NCBI GenBank assembly: GCA_020881915.1 | Contig: JAJFPB010000004.1 | Span: 2,914,001-2,978,000, forward strand | Length of the DNA stretch: 64,000 nucleotides | Source of the DNA: Paramyrothecium sp. XJ0827 | Taxonomy: Eukaryota > Ascomycota > Sordariomycetes > Hypocreales > Stachybotryaceae | Reading direction: 5' to 3' | Shown here: positions 46,018 through 56,579 of the stretch, piece after piece | Layout: every line of letters begins with the position of its first letter | Position numbering within the stretch: position 1 is the first letter of the stretch | Notes under the pieces: model-generated | Databases searched by the model: none | Seen by the model: only the letters and a program-made list of their open reading frames with translations | What the model was told of the DNA's origin: nothing | Position numbers and translations under genes: made by a program

Positions 46018-48257
46018 GGCTCCAGATGCAGACTGCGTCTTGGGGAAATCTGCGTGGTCGACCGAGCCTGGATGGCTGTCGAAGCGACTGAGTGCTGGTT
46101 ATATACCTCCCCTTTCGGGTAGGTGTTGGACCAGTCTACGAATTACGAATTGCCATGGTGATCCTCGAAGAGGGGAAGATGGCACAATGCCCAATCAAAC
46201 AGGGAGGTGAACTGAAGCAGGCATTGGCGTCGGGATCTACAACAACATTGCCCCGGGGCTGAAAAGACGGGTGTTCTGCGAGCATCGTACGAAGGCGTCT
46301 TGTGAACGAAGCTCGGAACCACCAATTGATTTAGCTACGCATGCACCGGAACGGTGAGGTTCGTTCTATGGCGGATGCCGGCTCTGTCTCAACGAGCCCA
46401 CTCAGCCTACAGCCACGCCACGAGAAAATGAACGGAGGACAAGACACAGCTTGAGAAACCAAAGCCAGAAGATTCTTGTGTAGCTGTGGCAGGCGGCCGT
46501 GCTCCCGAGTTCTACTCCCTGCGGTTACGTCTCGTATTGTGCCAAGGACCACCTTAGGCTCATACACAGGACGGCAAAAATACAAGCCACCACTCAGAGG
46601 CGTTAGGAGCCTGCCTCTTTCACTTTTACCCTTTGGCAGACTTCCCCATTTTTAAAGAGAATTAAAAGAGCGCAATGATGAGGGGAAGATGGATTGGGCC
46701 TGCGAACGAGGTCTAGGGTTCTTGTGTTTTTCTTGGATGTATTTCTTGGAGATCCGAATGCGTTTATCCCGCTTCATCAATTTGCTCGACTGCGTGCCTC
46801 TTCACAAGGACCCAAAGTATCTAAGGTACGGTAGGTGTCTAGTTTACTACTAGGTACTTCGTAAGGTAGGGGGTCTCAGCATACCTATGGTATCCAGAGT
46901 GGCCTACCTGGCTCTGCCCTACGCACTTTACCTCCGGTGGCAGGCGACGGAGAACATTGAGCTCGACAGAGTAGCTGGAGGTGGACACAAACATGACATC
47001 ACTTTTGCCTGTGGCTGTGCCACATCCCCTCAGCACTGCCAACCAGAAGGGGGCTGATGGTGTGGCTTTGCGGGGCTGTAACGGAACTACGGTACCTTTA
47101 CCTACGGACACTAGTACCTTAACCAGGCAACCGCTTTGTAACTAGACCAACAAACAAATTAACGACGAGTCTGATATGGCTACAGGGAGGCCCCCTGTGA
47201 CACGACCACCCTCCGAACTTGCGTCACGAATCAGACGCACAAGACCACGCTTGGGCACTCGTCATGCCCAAAAGTGGTCCGCGGTGACATATCCGTCATG
47301 GATTGGTTGTCTTTGTCGTCTGGCGCGTTCAGGCCATGACAGAGGAGCAGGTGTAACAGCAGCACCAGCCAGTTTCCACCACCAGAGGTTTTCTAGCGAA
47401 GGCCGGAGGACTGCAGAGGGATGCAGCGCTCTTGGCTCTGTATTCCTTCGGTACCCCTCCGACGGTGGGGAGCTTCTACAGATAACTTCTGACATGCAGG
47501 TAGTGCGACGAAGAGACCGCTGGCAAGCAGCGGCGCTTTCTGATTCGCCGGGGCCAGCCGTGGCATGATTTAGAGAGGTTAATGCATCGAGAATGTGACC
47601 CGGCCAGCCCGGCCAGCCCGTCAACCTCGCGGGGTGACGGAACAGCATTCACCTGATGTGAGTGGGTGAGCGGGACGTTGGATGGAACACAGCCCGTCCC
47701 TCGTTAGCCGCGGGTCTGCCCTGGCGCCATTACGTTTTGGGCTGGGATTTCGGTGTGTGCATCTTCAGGACTGGATGCCTGTTTTTGTCCGCCGACCAAA
47801 CTTGCCACGATCTGTCGAGGCGCTCTGGACCAGCTCGCCTCTTTGACCCAAATCACAAAGAGTTGACAACCCTCAAGCAGCGACCAGACCTGAGCTGAGC
47901 TTGGCTTTTTGCACCTCTTATCGACTTCTCCTGGGCACCGAGGGCAGGATTCCTGCTGATCCCGTCCCCTTGCTTCGTTGACCCTGCGGAATCTGCCGCC
48001 TCATCCTTGAGTGGGAATTGCTGGTCCGCCTTACACCAACCACTTTTCCTTGCATGGGAACTGGGACTACCAAGATTGTCTACCCCTCCCCACCACATTA
48101 CGTATATCTCACCCGTACATCCCACTCGCGCACACCGCAGCAGCACGCATTTTTCTCATTTTGAACTGTTCAACAAGAAGCGCAGGGTCCCTTTTCCATC
48201 CTTGACTGTGGCCCCATTCCAGATTCGCGTCCCTTTCTATTTCCGTTTCCCGCACAC
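46018..48257. other. Divergent intergenic region (2.2 kb), no supported gene
   Basis: This region separates the GPI-protein gene from the DUF3824-like gene. It contains a cluster of TAAGGTA/TACCTTA heptamers at 46823, 46861 and 47105, and a short direct repeat of cggccagccc at about 47601-47620. The last 250 bp are CT-rich leader-like sequence. The 130-codon frame at 47176-47568 is not recognisable. Confidence 0.55.
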
Positions 48258-50366
48258 ATGGCCAACTACGACCCGTATGAACGGGAGTACACCCGGCGCA
48301 TTGTGCGCGAGGAGCGGCGGTCCGATAGAGAACCCGCCTACCTTGACTCTCGCGATCATCTAAGACCCTACCCTTCGCGCGACCTTGTCCCGCGAGCCCG
48401 TGAGGATAGCGACCTGTCCATCGAGGAGGTCCGCCGCGAATTCCCGCCACCCAGCGGACGAGGAGACATTCGCCGCGCCCGCTCAGCTGAACCAGAGTAT
48501 TACGATGATGACTACGACTACCGTCGAGGCTACGACCGCCGTGACCTGGACCGGCCCCGCGCAAGACGCAGCCCTGGCAGCACCTACATCGAAGAGGAAG
48601 AGCGCAAGATCAAGAGCAAGGGCATGTCCAAGGAGGAGAAGATTATCGCCGCCGTCGCCGGAGCCGCTCTTCTTGTCGGCGGCAAGGAGCTGTACGACCG
48701 CCGCGAAGCAAAAGGAAGCAACTCCAAGGTCCAACGAAATGCCCTTTCCTCTGCTGCTCTTGCCGGTGTTGGTGCACTAGCCGCCTACCAGGGCGCAGAG
48801 TTCTACAGCAAGCAGCAGGCCAAGAAGGACCAGAAGGCTACCTACATCCTGCACCGCGGTCGCGACGGCAACATCACTGAATACTACTCCGACGAGGAGG
48901 ACGGTTCCAAGGAGAAGAAGGGCAACAAGAACTTCCTCGAGAGCGCACTTGCAGCAACTGGCCTAGGTGCCGCTGTCAAGGCCTTGACGGGTGGCGGTGG
49001 CGACGACGACAAACGCTCCGACACCCGCAGCCGCCGCGGTGGCAGCCCGGACTCCCGTGCCAGCTCCCCCGGTCGCACCCGCAACGCCAACAAGGTTCAA
49101 AAGGCTGCCATGGCGTCGCTCCTTGCTGGTGCGACCGAAGCCTTCCGTGTTTCCAAGGAGCCAGGCGGCTGGAAGGGTGAGAAGACGAAGCGTATCTTGA
49201 CCGCCGCTGCTGGAGCTGCCACTGTTGACGCAGCACAAAAGGACGACCATGGCAAGATGGGACTTATGGAGTCGGTCATTGGAGGTCTCGTCGGTAACCG
49301 ACTGATCAACGGTTCCAAGAACAACATTGAGGAGGACCGTCAGACTGGAAGGAGCCGCTCTCGGTCACGAGCCCGATCATCTGGCGGTGGTAGCGGCGGC
49401 GGCGGCGCCACTGGCCTCGCTGCCCTCGCAACTGCTGGGCTCGGCGCTTTCGGGGCCAAGAAGGCTTTAGAGAACCGCTCTCGATCCCGCAGTCGCCGGG
49501 GCAGCTACGATTCGCGTAGCCCGACTCCAGACCGTCGTCGACAGCGCAGCCGCAGCCGCAGCGTCGTTGACAAGGCCCGCAACAGTCTCGCCAAACTGGG
49601 TATCGGCGCGGGAGCAGGCGCCGGGGCACTGGCTGCGCACGAACATGGTCGACGCGACCAAGATGACTACGATGACCGCGGCTCGCGTCGTCCGCGCCGC
49701 CACTCGGATGAGTACGATGATGATCGCTCGTACCACACCAACCGCAGCGACAGGGAGCGGGAGCGTGACCGCGACTATGACCGCGACCGTGACTACGATC
49801 GCCCCCGCCGGAGGGGCGGCAGGTCCGAATATGGATCGGACACCGATCTGGGAGACTCATCGGAGGATGAGAAGAGAGCCAAGAAAATGAAAGGTAAGCT
49901 TGCTTTGACTACCGGCCTCGCGGCCGTTGCCACCATTCATGCAGCACATGAGGTCTATCAGAGCATGGAGAAGAGGAGCGCACGTCAGAAGGCCGTCACT
50001 GAAGGGCGCTTGAGCCCGGCAGAGGCGAAGAAGCTCAAAACCAAGGCCATCATGCAGGATGCTGCGTCCGTTGGCATTGCAGCCTTGGGTATCAAGGGAG
50101 CCGTGGGAGAGCTCAAGAGCGCTCGCAAGATAAGCAAAGAGTGCCGTGAGTTCAATGAGGAGAAGGTCCGTCGTCATGAAAGGAGGCTCGAGAGGCGCAG
50201 ACAGTCCAGCGCCCCCGGCAGCAGCCGGCGAGCCGACACCTGGGACTCGACTCGGTCACGATACGATGGCTACGATGCCGACGATGACTATGGCCCGAGA
50301 TACTACGACGACAATCCTTACGGCACGGCCAGGCTGCCGGCACCTCCAGTTGGTCATGGCCGCTAA
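48258..50366 (+). CDS. DUF3824-like protein with alternating Gly/Ala-rich helices and charged linkers
   Basis: A single exon encodes 702 residues. The N-terminus is rich in Arg, Asp, Tyr and Glu. The rest alternates short Gly/Ala-rich, weakly hydrophobic segments with highly charged, disordered linkers. The segments include IIAAVAGAALLVGGKELYD, SSAALAGVGALAAYQGAEFY, LESALAATGLGAAVKALTGG, GLAALATAGLGAFGAKKALE and LALTTGLAAVATIHAAHEVY. Linkers include SR-type repeats (RSRSRSRARS, RQRSRSRSRS) and an Arg/Asp repeat (RERERDRDYDRDRDYDR). This pattern fits the fungal DUF3824 family, whose function I do not know. The ATG at 48258 follows a CT-rich leader and fits a start (cacacATGg). The protein could be membrane-associated or form condensates, but that is inference. 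Codon use is GC-rich and ordinary for the window. Confidence 0.75.
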   Translation: MANYDPYEREYTRRIVREERRSDREPAYLDSRDHLRPYPSRDLVPRAREDSDLSIEEVRREFPPPSGRGDIRRARSAEPEYYDDDYDYRRGYDRRDLDRPRARRSPGSTYIEEEERKIKSKGMSKEEKIIAAVAGAALLVGGKELYDRREAKGSNSKVQRNALSSAALAGVGALAAYQGAEFYSKQQAKKDQKATYILHRGRDGNITEYYSDEEDGSKEKKGNKNFLESALAATGLGAAVKALTGGGGDDDKRSDTRSRRGGSPDSRASSPGRTRNANKVQKAAMASLLAGATEAFRVSKEPGGWKGEKTKRILTAAAGAATVDAAQKDDHGKMGLMESVIGGLVGNRLINGSKNNIEEDRQTGRSRSRSRARSSGGGSGGGGATGLAALATAGLGAFGAKKALENRSRSRSRRGSYDSRSPTPDRRRQRSRSRSVVDKARNSLAKLGIGAGAGAGALAAHEHGRRDQDDYDDRGSRRPRRHSDEYDDDRSYHTNRSDRERERDRDYDRDRDYDRPRRRGGRSEYGSDTDLGDSSEDEKRAKKMKGKLALTTGLAAVATIHAAHEVYQSMEKRSARQKAVTEGRLSPAEAKKLKTKAIMQDAASVGIAALGIKGAVGELKSARKISKECREFNEEKVRRHERRLERRRQSSAPGSSRRADTWDSTRSRYDGYDADDDYGPRYYDDNPYGTARLPAPPVGHGR

Positions 50367-52328
50367 GTTGTAGTCGCCAAGGAGGACTTGCTACATAGGC
50401 AGCTTCAACATCACACAACATAGGCACTCAGCAAACCTGGCTGCCGCCACATCCCCTAAATTTACGAATCTTATGACGCAACGAGATACTTGAGACTTAA
50501 AACACATGACGGGGCGTTGGGCTTGGCTATTGATTCAAAGAGCAGGATACACTAAGCCGTGCCGCATGGCATGAGACATGTGCTACGGGTGTGGCTCGAG
50601 ATAGACCGCTGCATGCATTGTTTTTTCCCTTCTTTCCCTGTTTCCCATGTTTTTCTCTGCACAAAGACTTCTCCCTTCAAACATGTACTGAGACGGAATA
50701 ACTAATGATATATGATTTTGTGATAGACCGTCGCCGCTACAGAGAGTAGTATACCTGTCCGAACGTTCCAAGCCTCCTTGGAAATAAAGACAAGGGCTGA
50801 GGACGACAGAAGAAGGAATTCCCTACCTTGCGCTGGTGGTTGATAAGACTCGCAACATTTGAATAGCATCGTCATGGGGAAAATACGCGACAACGACAAA
50901 GCAGGTGGCAAGAATCGCAGGATGCGAATTACAGGCAGGGGTGCCGGGGGAGTGTTTGGACCGGACGCACCTAGCTCTTAACCATGGAGCGGTGTGCGGC
51001 TTACCGAACGGTGGGGGATGTGGTTGGTGCGTATGTGGGTTGCACGCGCTCTGACCGGCAGCCGCCCAGCTCCGGAACGAAGCAACATGAAGAGAGAGAG
51101 GGTTGCGGGAATGGGTCTTTTATGCTGACGATCGGAAACAAGTGAGACTATTGACGATGGCGTCCGAGGAGAAATAGCGCGGGATGAGGGGGGGGATCCG
51201 GGTTTACGGCAACACGGCAAGCGGCAAACAGGTTCTGGACTAGGAAGGGGGATCTCGGTATGGATGGGGATCGACAAGTCCGTCCCCGGGCGGACTACGG
51301 GATTGAGAAGCTCGTTTGAAGGCCAGAGTGTGTCATTGTGCACGCCCACGGCCTGGGATCTATTCTGTGACGATTCTGGTTATTTCCTTCTTTATGTTTT
51401 TCTCTTGTCTTATTGAACGGACCGGGGGAACGGACATGGTCAGAGGAATATCACGGGGCCTCGAATTCTTTAGACAGCCAAACGGCAATGAGACCACGAT
51501 ACTGATTTTTTATTCGCCTTGCGGCTTTTTCCCCTTTCCTTTCTTTTTCTTCTTCTTTCGTGATCTTGCTTCTTGTCTCCAATTAGATGCTCGATGACAT
51601 ACGAGGGGGGTTGGGTGGGGACGTCGGCAATCCCTGGTCGCTCCTAAGAGCGCCTCCCGGTGTGACATCATAAGGCTTGCCAGCTCATCCGAGAAGGGGG
51701 CCACTCGGGTGGTCCCGACGAAGTTTTGGTCAGGCCACGGGGGCCACGATCACGATCGGGGATTCAGGTGGGTTGATTCGGGAGGTTGGCAGGTAGGTCC
51801 TGTTTGACAAGATACCGTTGGATCTCGTGCCCTCTTCGAATCGTCTACGCGACCGGCGACACCTGGATGCGTAATCTTGGGCGGCCTGAACATGCCTCTC
51901 CGGCTCTCTGACCGTTTCATTCATGGGTGGTCTGACCTAACATAGCTTCCGTCCTCGTCTCGTCCCGTCCCTCGTGGACCGTTTCTTGGTCGATTTTGTG
52001 GGTGCTAAAACGTGGCCGTTGTCAAGAAGTGGCTTTTGCCATCTTTGCACCAAGACTTCCCTGCCGACCTCGACAAGGGAGGGAGCCTGTGAACATTGGC
52101 ATCATGATTGAGAAGCTTTTCCCCGCGCGGTGATTTCCCATTATCTCGTCGCTAGAAGCAGATGTGCTAGGTGTACAATACGTAAAGTGGAGCAGGCTCT
52201 GAGCCATGCCATACCATCCCGTCCAAAGGATCCCGGCGAAATAGGTAAAAGGTCGCACACTGGGCGACTCCGTGTCGCTTCTGGAACCTTCCCTATCCCT
52301 ATCCCTATCACTGTCGCAAGCATTGCCA
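50367..52328. other. Intergenic region between convergent genes (2 kb), no supported gene
   Basis: The region lies between the stops of the DUF3824-like gene (plus) and CLF1 (minus). It contains pyrimidine tracts near 51526-51560 and no supported gene. Frames such as 50978-51349 (minus) and 51316-51597 (plus) overlap or are low-complexity. Confidence 0.55.
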
Positions 52329-54359
52329 TCACGAAGCCTCCGACAGGTCTCCACCCGTCTGCTTCCACTTCTGCGCCAGGGCCATGATGTTGGAGAGGTT
52401 CCGTGCTTGCTGGTCGTCGGCCGGGAAGACGTAGTCGAAGTACTCTTCGAACGAGTCGTCTTCGAGGCGTCGCCGGCGCTTGATCTTGCGCGGCATCTGC
52501 TTCTGCACCTTTTCCACATCCTCGGCCGAGCCGTGCGTGCGCTCGAAGGATAGCCAGGCGTTCAGCAGAGACACACGCTCCTCCTTGAGATCCTTGTCTC
52601 GCATGCTCTTGTGCGCGCGCTCGAAAATCTTGCGTGCTCGCGCTTTGGCCGCATCGCTGACGGGCTGTTCCTCTGCCTCGTCGTCCGCCTCGTCGTCCTC
52701 GGGAATGTTTATCTCGAAGTGCGCGTAGCTGATCCATACCTTGACGTGGTCCGTCTTCTCCAGGAGCCTCTCGTACAGGTCCCGCGTCCGTTCATACTCT
52801 CCCTCCTCTTCCTCGAAGTCAATGTACGCCTTCCACAGAAGTTCCGGCATGTCGAGCTGCGCTTGATTCACGGCCAACTCAAAGATGGCTCGGGTGCGGT
52901 CCAGATCGTCCAGTCCACGCTCCAGCTCGGCGAATTTGATCCACGTCTGGCAGTTGGCCGGGTTATACTCGATGTGCTTCTCGTACAACGTTCGACAACG
53001 CATGAATTCAAACAGTTTCCGTTCCAATTCAACGTAGCCATTGAAAATCTTATCCTTGGGACACATGCCGATAGCCCTACCAAGCAGCTTCCGTGCCGCA
53101 GTGAGCTGCCCTTGTCGGATCTCGAATTGAGCAGCCAACAGCCATACTTTGGCAAATGTGAACTTTTTGTGGGGTATCAGGTCGAGGCAAAGCTTGTAAA
53201 TCTGCCTCGTCCTCTCCACGTCCTGGCCCTCCGTCTCTTCCCAGATGGCGTAGAATATCCAAAGATAAATGTACCTTCTCCAGTGCCGCTTTTCCTCCGT
53301 TGGCGGTACTTGCGCGACGGCTCGTTCGTAGACCTCGCGTATGCGGTCGACGTCTCTTGATGTCTCCTCGAGGCCGGCGTAGTCGAACCACACGTCGTAG
53401 TTCTTTGGGTTTTCCCGCACCTGCTCCTCGTAGTATCTTCTCCGCTTGGACAGGACAACGTCCTCGACCCCGTCCTGATCACCGAACTGTTTCTCAAATG
53501 TCGTGTATGCTTTGTGAAGGAGCATCGACTTTGAACGGGGGAGGCGGTCCAGCGCGTATTTGTATATCGCTCGGGCACGCTCATATTCCTTGAGCTTGGC
53601 CTCGAACCTCGCGTACGCGATGAACAGCCGCTCGTCGACGAACTCGTCGCCAAGCGTTTCGACTGCGGTGCCAAAAACTTCACGGACGAGCTCGCTAGTG
53701 CCAAACTCCTCCTCAAACTTTGCCCACTTGATCCAGTTGCGTGGCTCGGGATGAACCAGGGTGAAGGCGCGGAATATGTCTCTCGCTCTCTCGTACTCGC
53801 CGTAACGCTTCTCCAATTTGATGTAGGAGCTCCAGGCTGCCTCATCTGGCTGCCACTGCATCCAGCGATCAAAGACTTGTCGGGTGCCTGGAATGTTGCC
53901 GAGCATTTCCTCCATGTAGACATATTTGTACCACAGCTTGTCTACACGGGGAAGCCGCGTGACCGCCCGATCAAGAAGGTTGCGCGCATGGTTGATGTTC
54001 CTCGACTTCATCTCCGATTCGATGTAGCGAATCCATAATGTCACATTGCTGGGAAGCATATCCAGGGCGCGCTCGAACACGGAACGCGCCCGACTGAACT
54101 CCTTCTGCTCCAGCTCCCATTGTGCATAGCGCGTCCAGTTGTTCAGGTTGATGCGGTTGCGCCTCACATAGTCCTCGAATTCCTTCCTCTTCCGGCCTTG
54201 ATATTCGTGCAGCTCCTCGAGGTCGACGAAGCGTTGTGTGGGTGCCTGCAAGGAGCCCTCCTGGCGATCGACGGCTTCTCGAAGGAGCTGCTCCGCGCTG
54301 ATTTGAATCGGCGCGGCGGCCTTGTTCTTGACCCTTGGAGGGCCTCTTGAGGACTCCAT
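52329..54359 (-). CDS. clf1: Pre-mRNA-splicing factor CLF1 (crooked-neck/Syf3, HAT repeats)
   Basis: One uninterrupted exon encodes 676 residues, the typical length for the fungal family. The start at 54359 gives [20 protein letters not shown], the conserved N-terminus; the frame stays open upstream but that part is not family-like. HAT (half-a-TPR) repeats fill residues from about 70 to 640, each with a W..YA.wE pattern and an aromatic A.iFeRAl motif, for example [20 protein letters not shown], and [19 protein letters not shown]. An acidic insert ([12 protein letters not shown]) lies in the last third, and the C-terminus is basic (RKIKRRRRL) then [16 protein letters not shown]1 is a scaffold of the Prp19-associated (NineTeen) complex and helps bring the tri-snRNP into the spliceosome. 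It is head-to-head with PRP31, 312 bp away. Confidence 0.95.
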   Translation of the reverse strand: MESSRGPPRVKNKAAAPIQISAEQLLREAVDRQEGSLQAPTQRFVDLEELHEYQGRKRKEFEDYVRRNRINLNNWTRYAQWELEQKEFSRARSVFERALDMLPSNVTLWIRYIESEMKSRNINHARNLLDRAVTRLPRVDKLWYKYVYMEEMLGNIPGTRQVFDRWMQWQPDEAAWSSYIKLEKRYGEYERARDIFRAFTLVHPEPRNWIKWAKFEEEFGTSELVREVFGTAVETLGDEFVDERLFIAYARFEAKLKEYERARAIYKYALDRLPRSKSMLLHKAYTTFEKQFGDQDGVEDVVLSKRRRYYEEQVRENPKNYDVWFDYAGLEETSRDVDRIREVYERAVAQVPPTEEKRHWRRYIYLWIFYAIWEETEGQDVERTRQIYKLCLDLIPHKKFTFAKVWLLAAQFEIRQGQLTAARKLLGRAIGMCPKDKIFNGYVELERKLFEFMRCRTLYEKHIEYNPANCQTWIKFAELERGLDDLDRTRAIFELAVNQAQLDMPELLWKAYIDFEEEEGEYERTRDLYERLLEKTDHVKVWISYAHFEINIPEDDEADDEAEEQPVSDAAKARARKIFERAHKSMRDKDLKEERVSLLNAWLSFERTHGSAEDVEKVQKQMPRKIKRRRRLEDDSFEEYFDYVFPADDQQARNLSNIMALAQKWKQTGGDLSEAS

Positions 54360-54671
54360 TGCGATGGATTGGTTCTTCGACGCGAGTTGCGAAGCTTGTC
54401 GTTGGTTGCAGGAAGGTGGTTTGCTAGCTTCAGGTCTCGTCCACAAGGCTTGAAATTTCCTGTGGCTTAGGCTGTGACAGGCTGGAGGTTGGTGGGGCTT
54501 GCTGTGGCGCGCCGCAGAAATAAAGAGTCTCTTGTGGCGTTTGTCAGCCTCGCAGCCTGCCAGCCTGCCAAACATTATTTCCTGCTCCTTCTACCCACCT
54601 ACACAGCACAACACACCTCCACCCTTTCATCCTCAACCTTCTCGGAAACCGTCCGCGCACTCGACGCCGAC
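54360..54671. promoter_or_regulatory. Short bidirectional promoter region between CLF1 and PRP31
   Basis: Only 312 bp separate the start codons of two splicing genes on opposite strands, so their regulatory sequences must overlap. The part next to PRP31 is CT/CA-rich (about 54585-54650). Both reading frames stay open into the region, but neither extension looks conserved. I see no TATA box. Confidence 0.75.
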
Positions 54672-56579
54672 ATGTCGACAGTTGTGGAAGACCTCCTCAA
54701 TGACTTTGGCAGCTCCGGCGACGAAGCCGAGGACAACGACAACGATGGCCTCCTGCGCAACGACGAGACCAACGGCGACCGCGATGCCATGGACGTCGAC
54801 GGTGAACAACCCGCCGAGGACGGCGCAACCGACGACACAGCTGCAAACGGTGCCAACGACATAGAAGATACAGAAGCGACAAAGGCCAAGGTCGAAAAGA
54901 TGCAGCTAGGTGCTGTCAAGGACGTGCGGAGCGTAGCCAGCCTTATGCATACACTGGCGCCAATTCTTGAGGTTAGTACTACCACCCACTGTCGAGATAG
55001 ACAGCTTCCCATCGGCCTGAGCGGTTCGTTTACATCGACCATCATGAGGACTAGCCCTGACGTTTTTGCCCGACCGCTACAGAAAATCGCCCATTATCGA
55101 GCACAGCCCGCTACGCAGACGACGAATGTCGGTAATATCGAGGATCACCCAGAATACCACCTCCTCACCCAGTCAAACAGTCTGTCAACGCAGATCGACG
55201 GCGAGGTAATGCTCGTACATAAGTTTATCAGGGATCATTACTCTGCTCGATTTCCCGAACTGGAACGTCTGGTTACGACACCACTGGAATATGCCAAGGT
55301 GGTCGCCATCATCGGCAACGGGCCCATGAATTCGGACAGCATCAAGGCCCTGCAGACGTCCACCGACAATCCTCTCGGCTTGGGACTCAAGTCAGTTCTA
55401 GATGGCCCCTCGCTGATGATTGTCACGGTCGAGGCCACAACTACAAAAGGTCACGAGATGCTACCTGAGGAGTTGACCCGGGTCCGACAGGCTTGCGAAA
55501 TGGTCATCGCGCTTCACAAGGCCAAACAAACCCTTACGGAATACGTGCAATCGAGAATGAACATCTTTGCACCCAACCTGACCACGCTCGTTGGCTCCTT
55601 GACAGCGGCACAACTTCTGAACGCTGCCGGCGGGTTGACTGGTCTCTCCAAGACACCGGCTTGCAATATTGCTTCGTGGGGATCCAAGAAGAGACAAGCT
55701 GGTCTTGCGACCAATATTGGAATCCGTCAACAAGGTTATCTCTATCACTCGGAGATGATTCGGGGCATCCCCAACGACCTCAAGAAGCAGGCGATGAGGA
55801 TAGTCTCAGCAAAGCTTGTGCTGGCAGCCCGTGTAGATCGCATACACTCCAGTCCTGATGGCACCACCGGAGAGGAGCTGAAGAATGCTTGCCTGGAGCG
55901 GCTGGAAAAACTGACAGAGCCGCCGCCGAACAAAGGCCAGCGGGCTCTCCCCGTGCCGGACGACAAACCAGCAAGGAAGCGAGGAGGAAGAAGGGCCAGG
56001 AAGGCCAAGGAGGCCTTGGCTATGACGGACCTGCGCAAGGCTCAGAACCGCATGGCGTTCGGCAAGGAAGAGAAGGAGGTGGGCTACGGCACGGGCGAGG
56101 GCACGGTCGGCATGGGCATGATCGGACAGGCGAACGACGGCCGCATCCGGGGAATGCAGGTGGATCAACGGACGCGAGCGAAACTCGGCGCGAAGAGCAA
56201 GGGCTGGGGCGGAGCCAGCTCCGTGGGCGGTGCGGCCTCGTCCATTGGCGGCTTTGGCCAAACGGGAAGCATGGACCTTCGCGGTAAGGGCTTGCGGACG
56301 TCCGGGGTAGGCAGCACCGTCGGCTCCGCGACCGGCACTCAGTCGTCGCTGGCGTTCACGCCCGTACAGGGCCTCGAGCTTGTTGATCCCAAGATGCAGG
56401 CCGAGCTCAGCAAGAAGCGCAAAGCGGAGGAGGACCGCTGGTTCAAAGGCGGGACCTTCACGCAGGTTGGGGGCGAAGGCGGCAGCTCCTCTGGCTTCAA
56501 GGTGCCACCACTGCCTGCGTCGAAGCGAGTCGACACGGGAGCGACCAAGATGGGCCCCCCACCGAGTCGAAAGTCTTGA
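54672..56579 (+). CDS. prp31: Pre-mRNA-processing factor 31 (U4/U6-U5 tri-snRNP)
   Basis: Exons 54672-54971 and 55083-56579 give 598 residues. The N-terminus (MSTVVEDLLNDFGSSGDEAE) is acidic. The NOSIC region follows (LAPILE joined to KIAHYRAQPATQTTNVGNIE), then GEVMLVHKFIRDHYSARFPE and EYAKVVAIIGNG. The Nop domain (RMNIFAPNLTTLVGSLTAAQ from about residue 258, then LSKTPACNIASWGSKK) binds the U4 k-turn with the 15.5K/Snu13 protein. A basic stretch (KPARKRGGRRARKAK) and the Gly/Ser-rich C-terminal domain complete it. The 111 bp intron (54972-55082; GTTAGT, CTGAC branch, CTACAG) is a multiple of three and has no in-frame stop, so the gene reads as a single open frame. I removed it because LAPILEKIAHY restores the family sequence, whereas the 37 extra residues have no counterpart. 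Confidence 0.94.
   Translation: MSTVVEDLLNDFGSSGDEAEDNDNDGLLRNDETNGDRDAMDVDGEQPAEDGATDDTAANGANDIEDTEATKAKVEKMQLGAVKDVRSVASLMHTLAPILEVSTTTHCRDRQLPIGLSGSFTSTIMRTSPDVFARPLQKIAHYRAQPATQTTNVGNIEDHPEYHLLTQSNSLSTQIDGEVMLVHKFIRDHYSARFPELERLVTTPLEYAKVVAIIGNGPMNSDSIKALQTSTDNPLGLGLKSVLDGPSLMIVTVEATTTKGHEMLPEELTRVRQACEMVIALHKAKQTLTEYVQSRMNIFAPNLTTLVGSLTAAQLLNAAGGLTGLSKTPACNIASWGSKKRQAGLATNIGIRQQGYLYHSEMIRGIPNDLKKQAMRIVSAKLVLAARVDRIHSSPDGTTGEELKNACLERLEKLTEPPPNKGQRALPVPDDKPARKRGGRRARKAKEALAMTDLRKAQNRMAFGKEEKEVGYGTGEGTVGMGMIGQANDGRIRGMQVDQRTRAKLGAKSKGWGGASSVGGAASSIGGFGQTGSMDLRGKGLRTSGVGSTVGSATGTQSSLAFTPVQGLELVDPKMQAELSKKRKAEEDRWFKGGTFTQVGGEGGSSSGFKVPPLPASKRVDTGATKMGPPPSRKS

Noticed and set aside
52611..53360. 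249-codon open frame on the plus strand
   Set aside because: It is antisense to the CLF1 HAT repeats.
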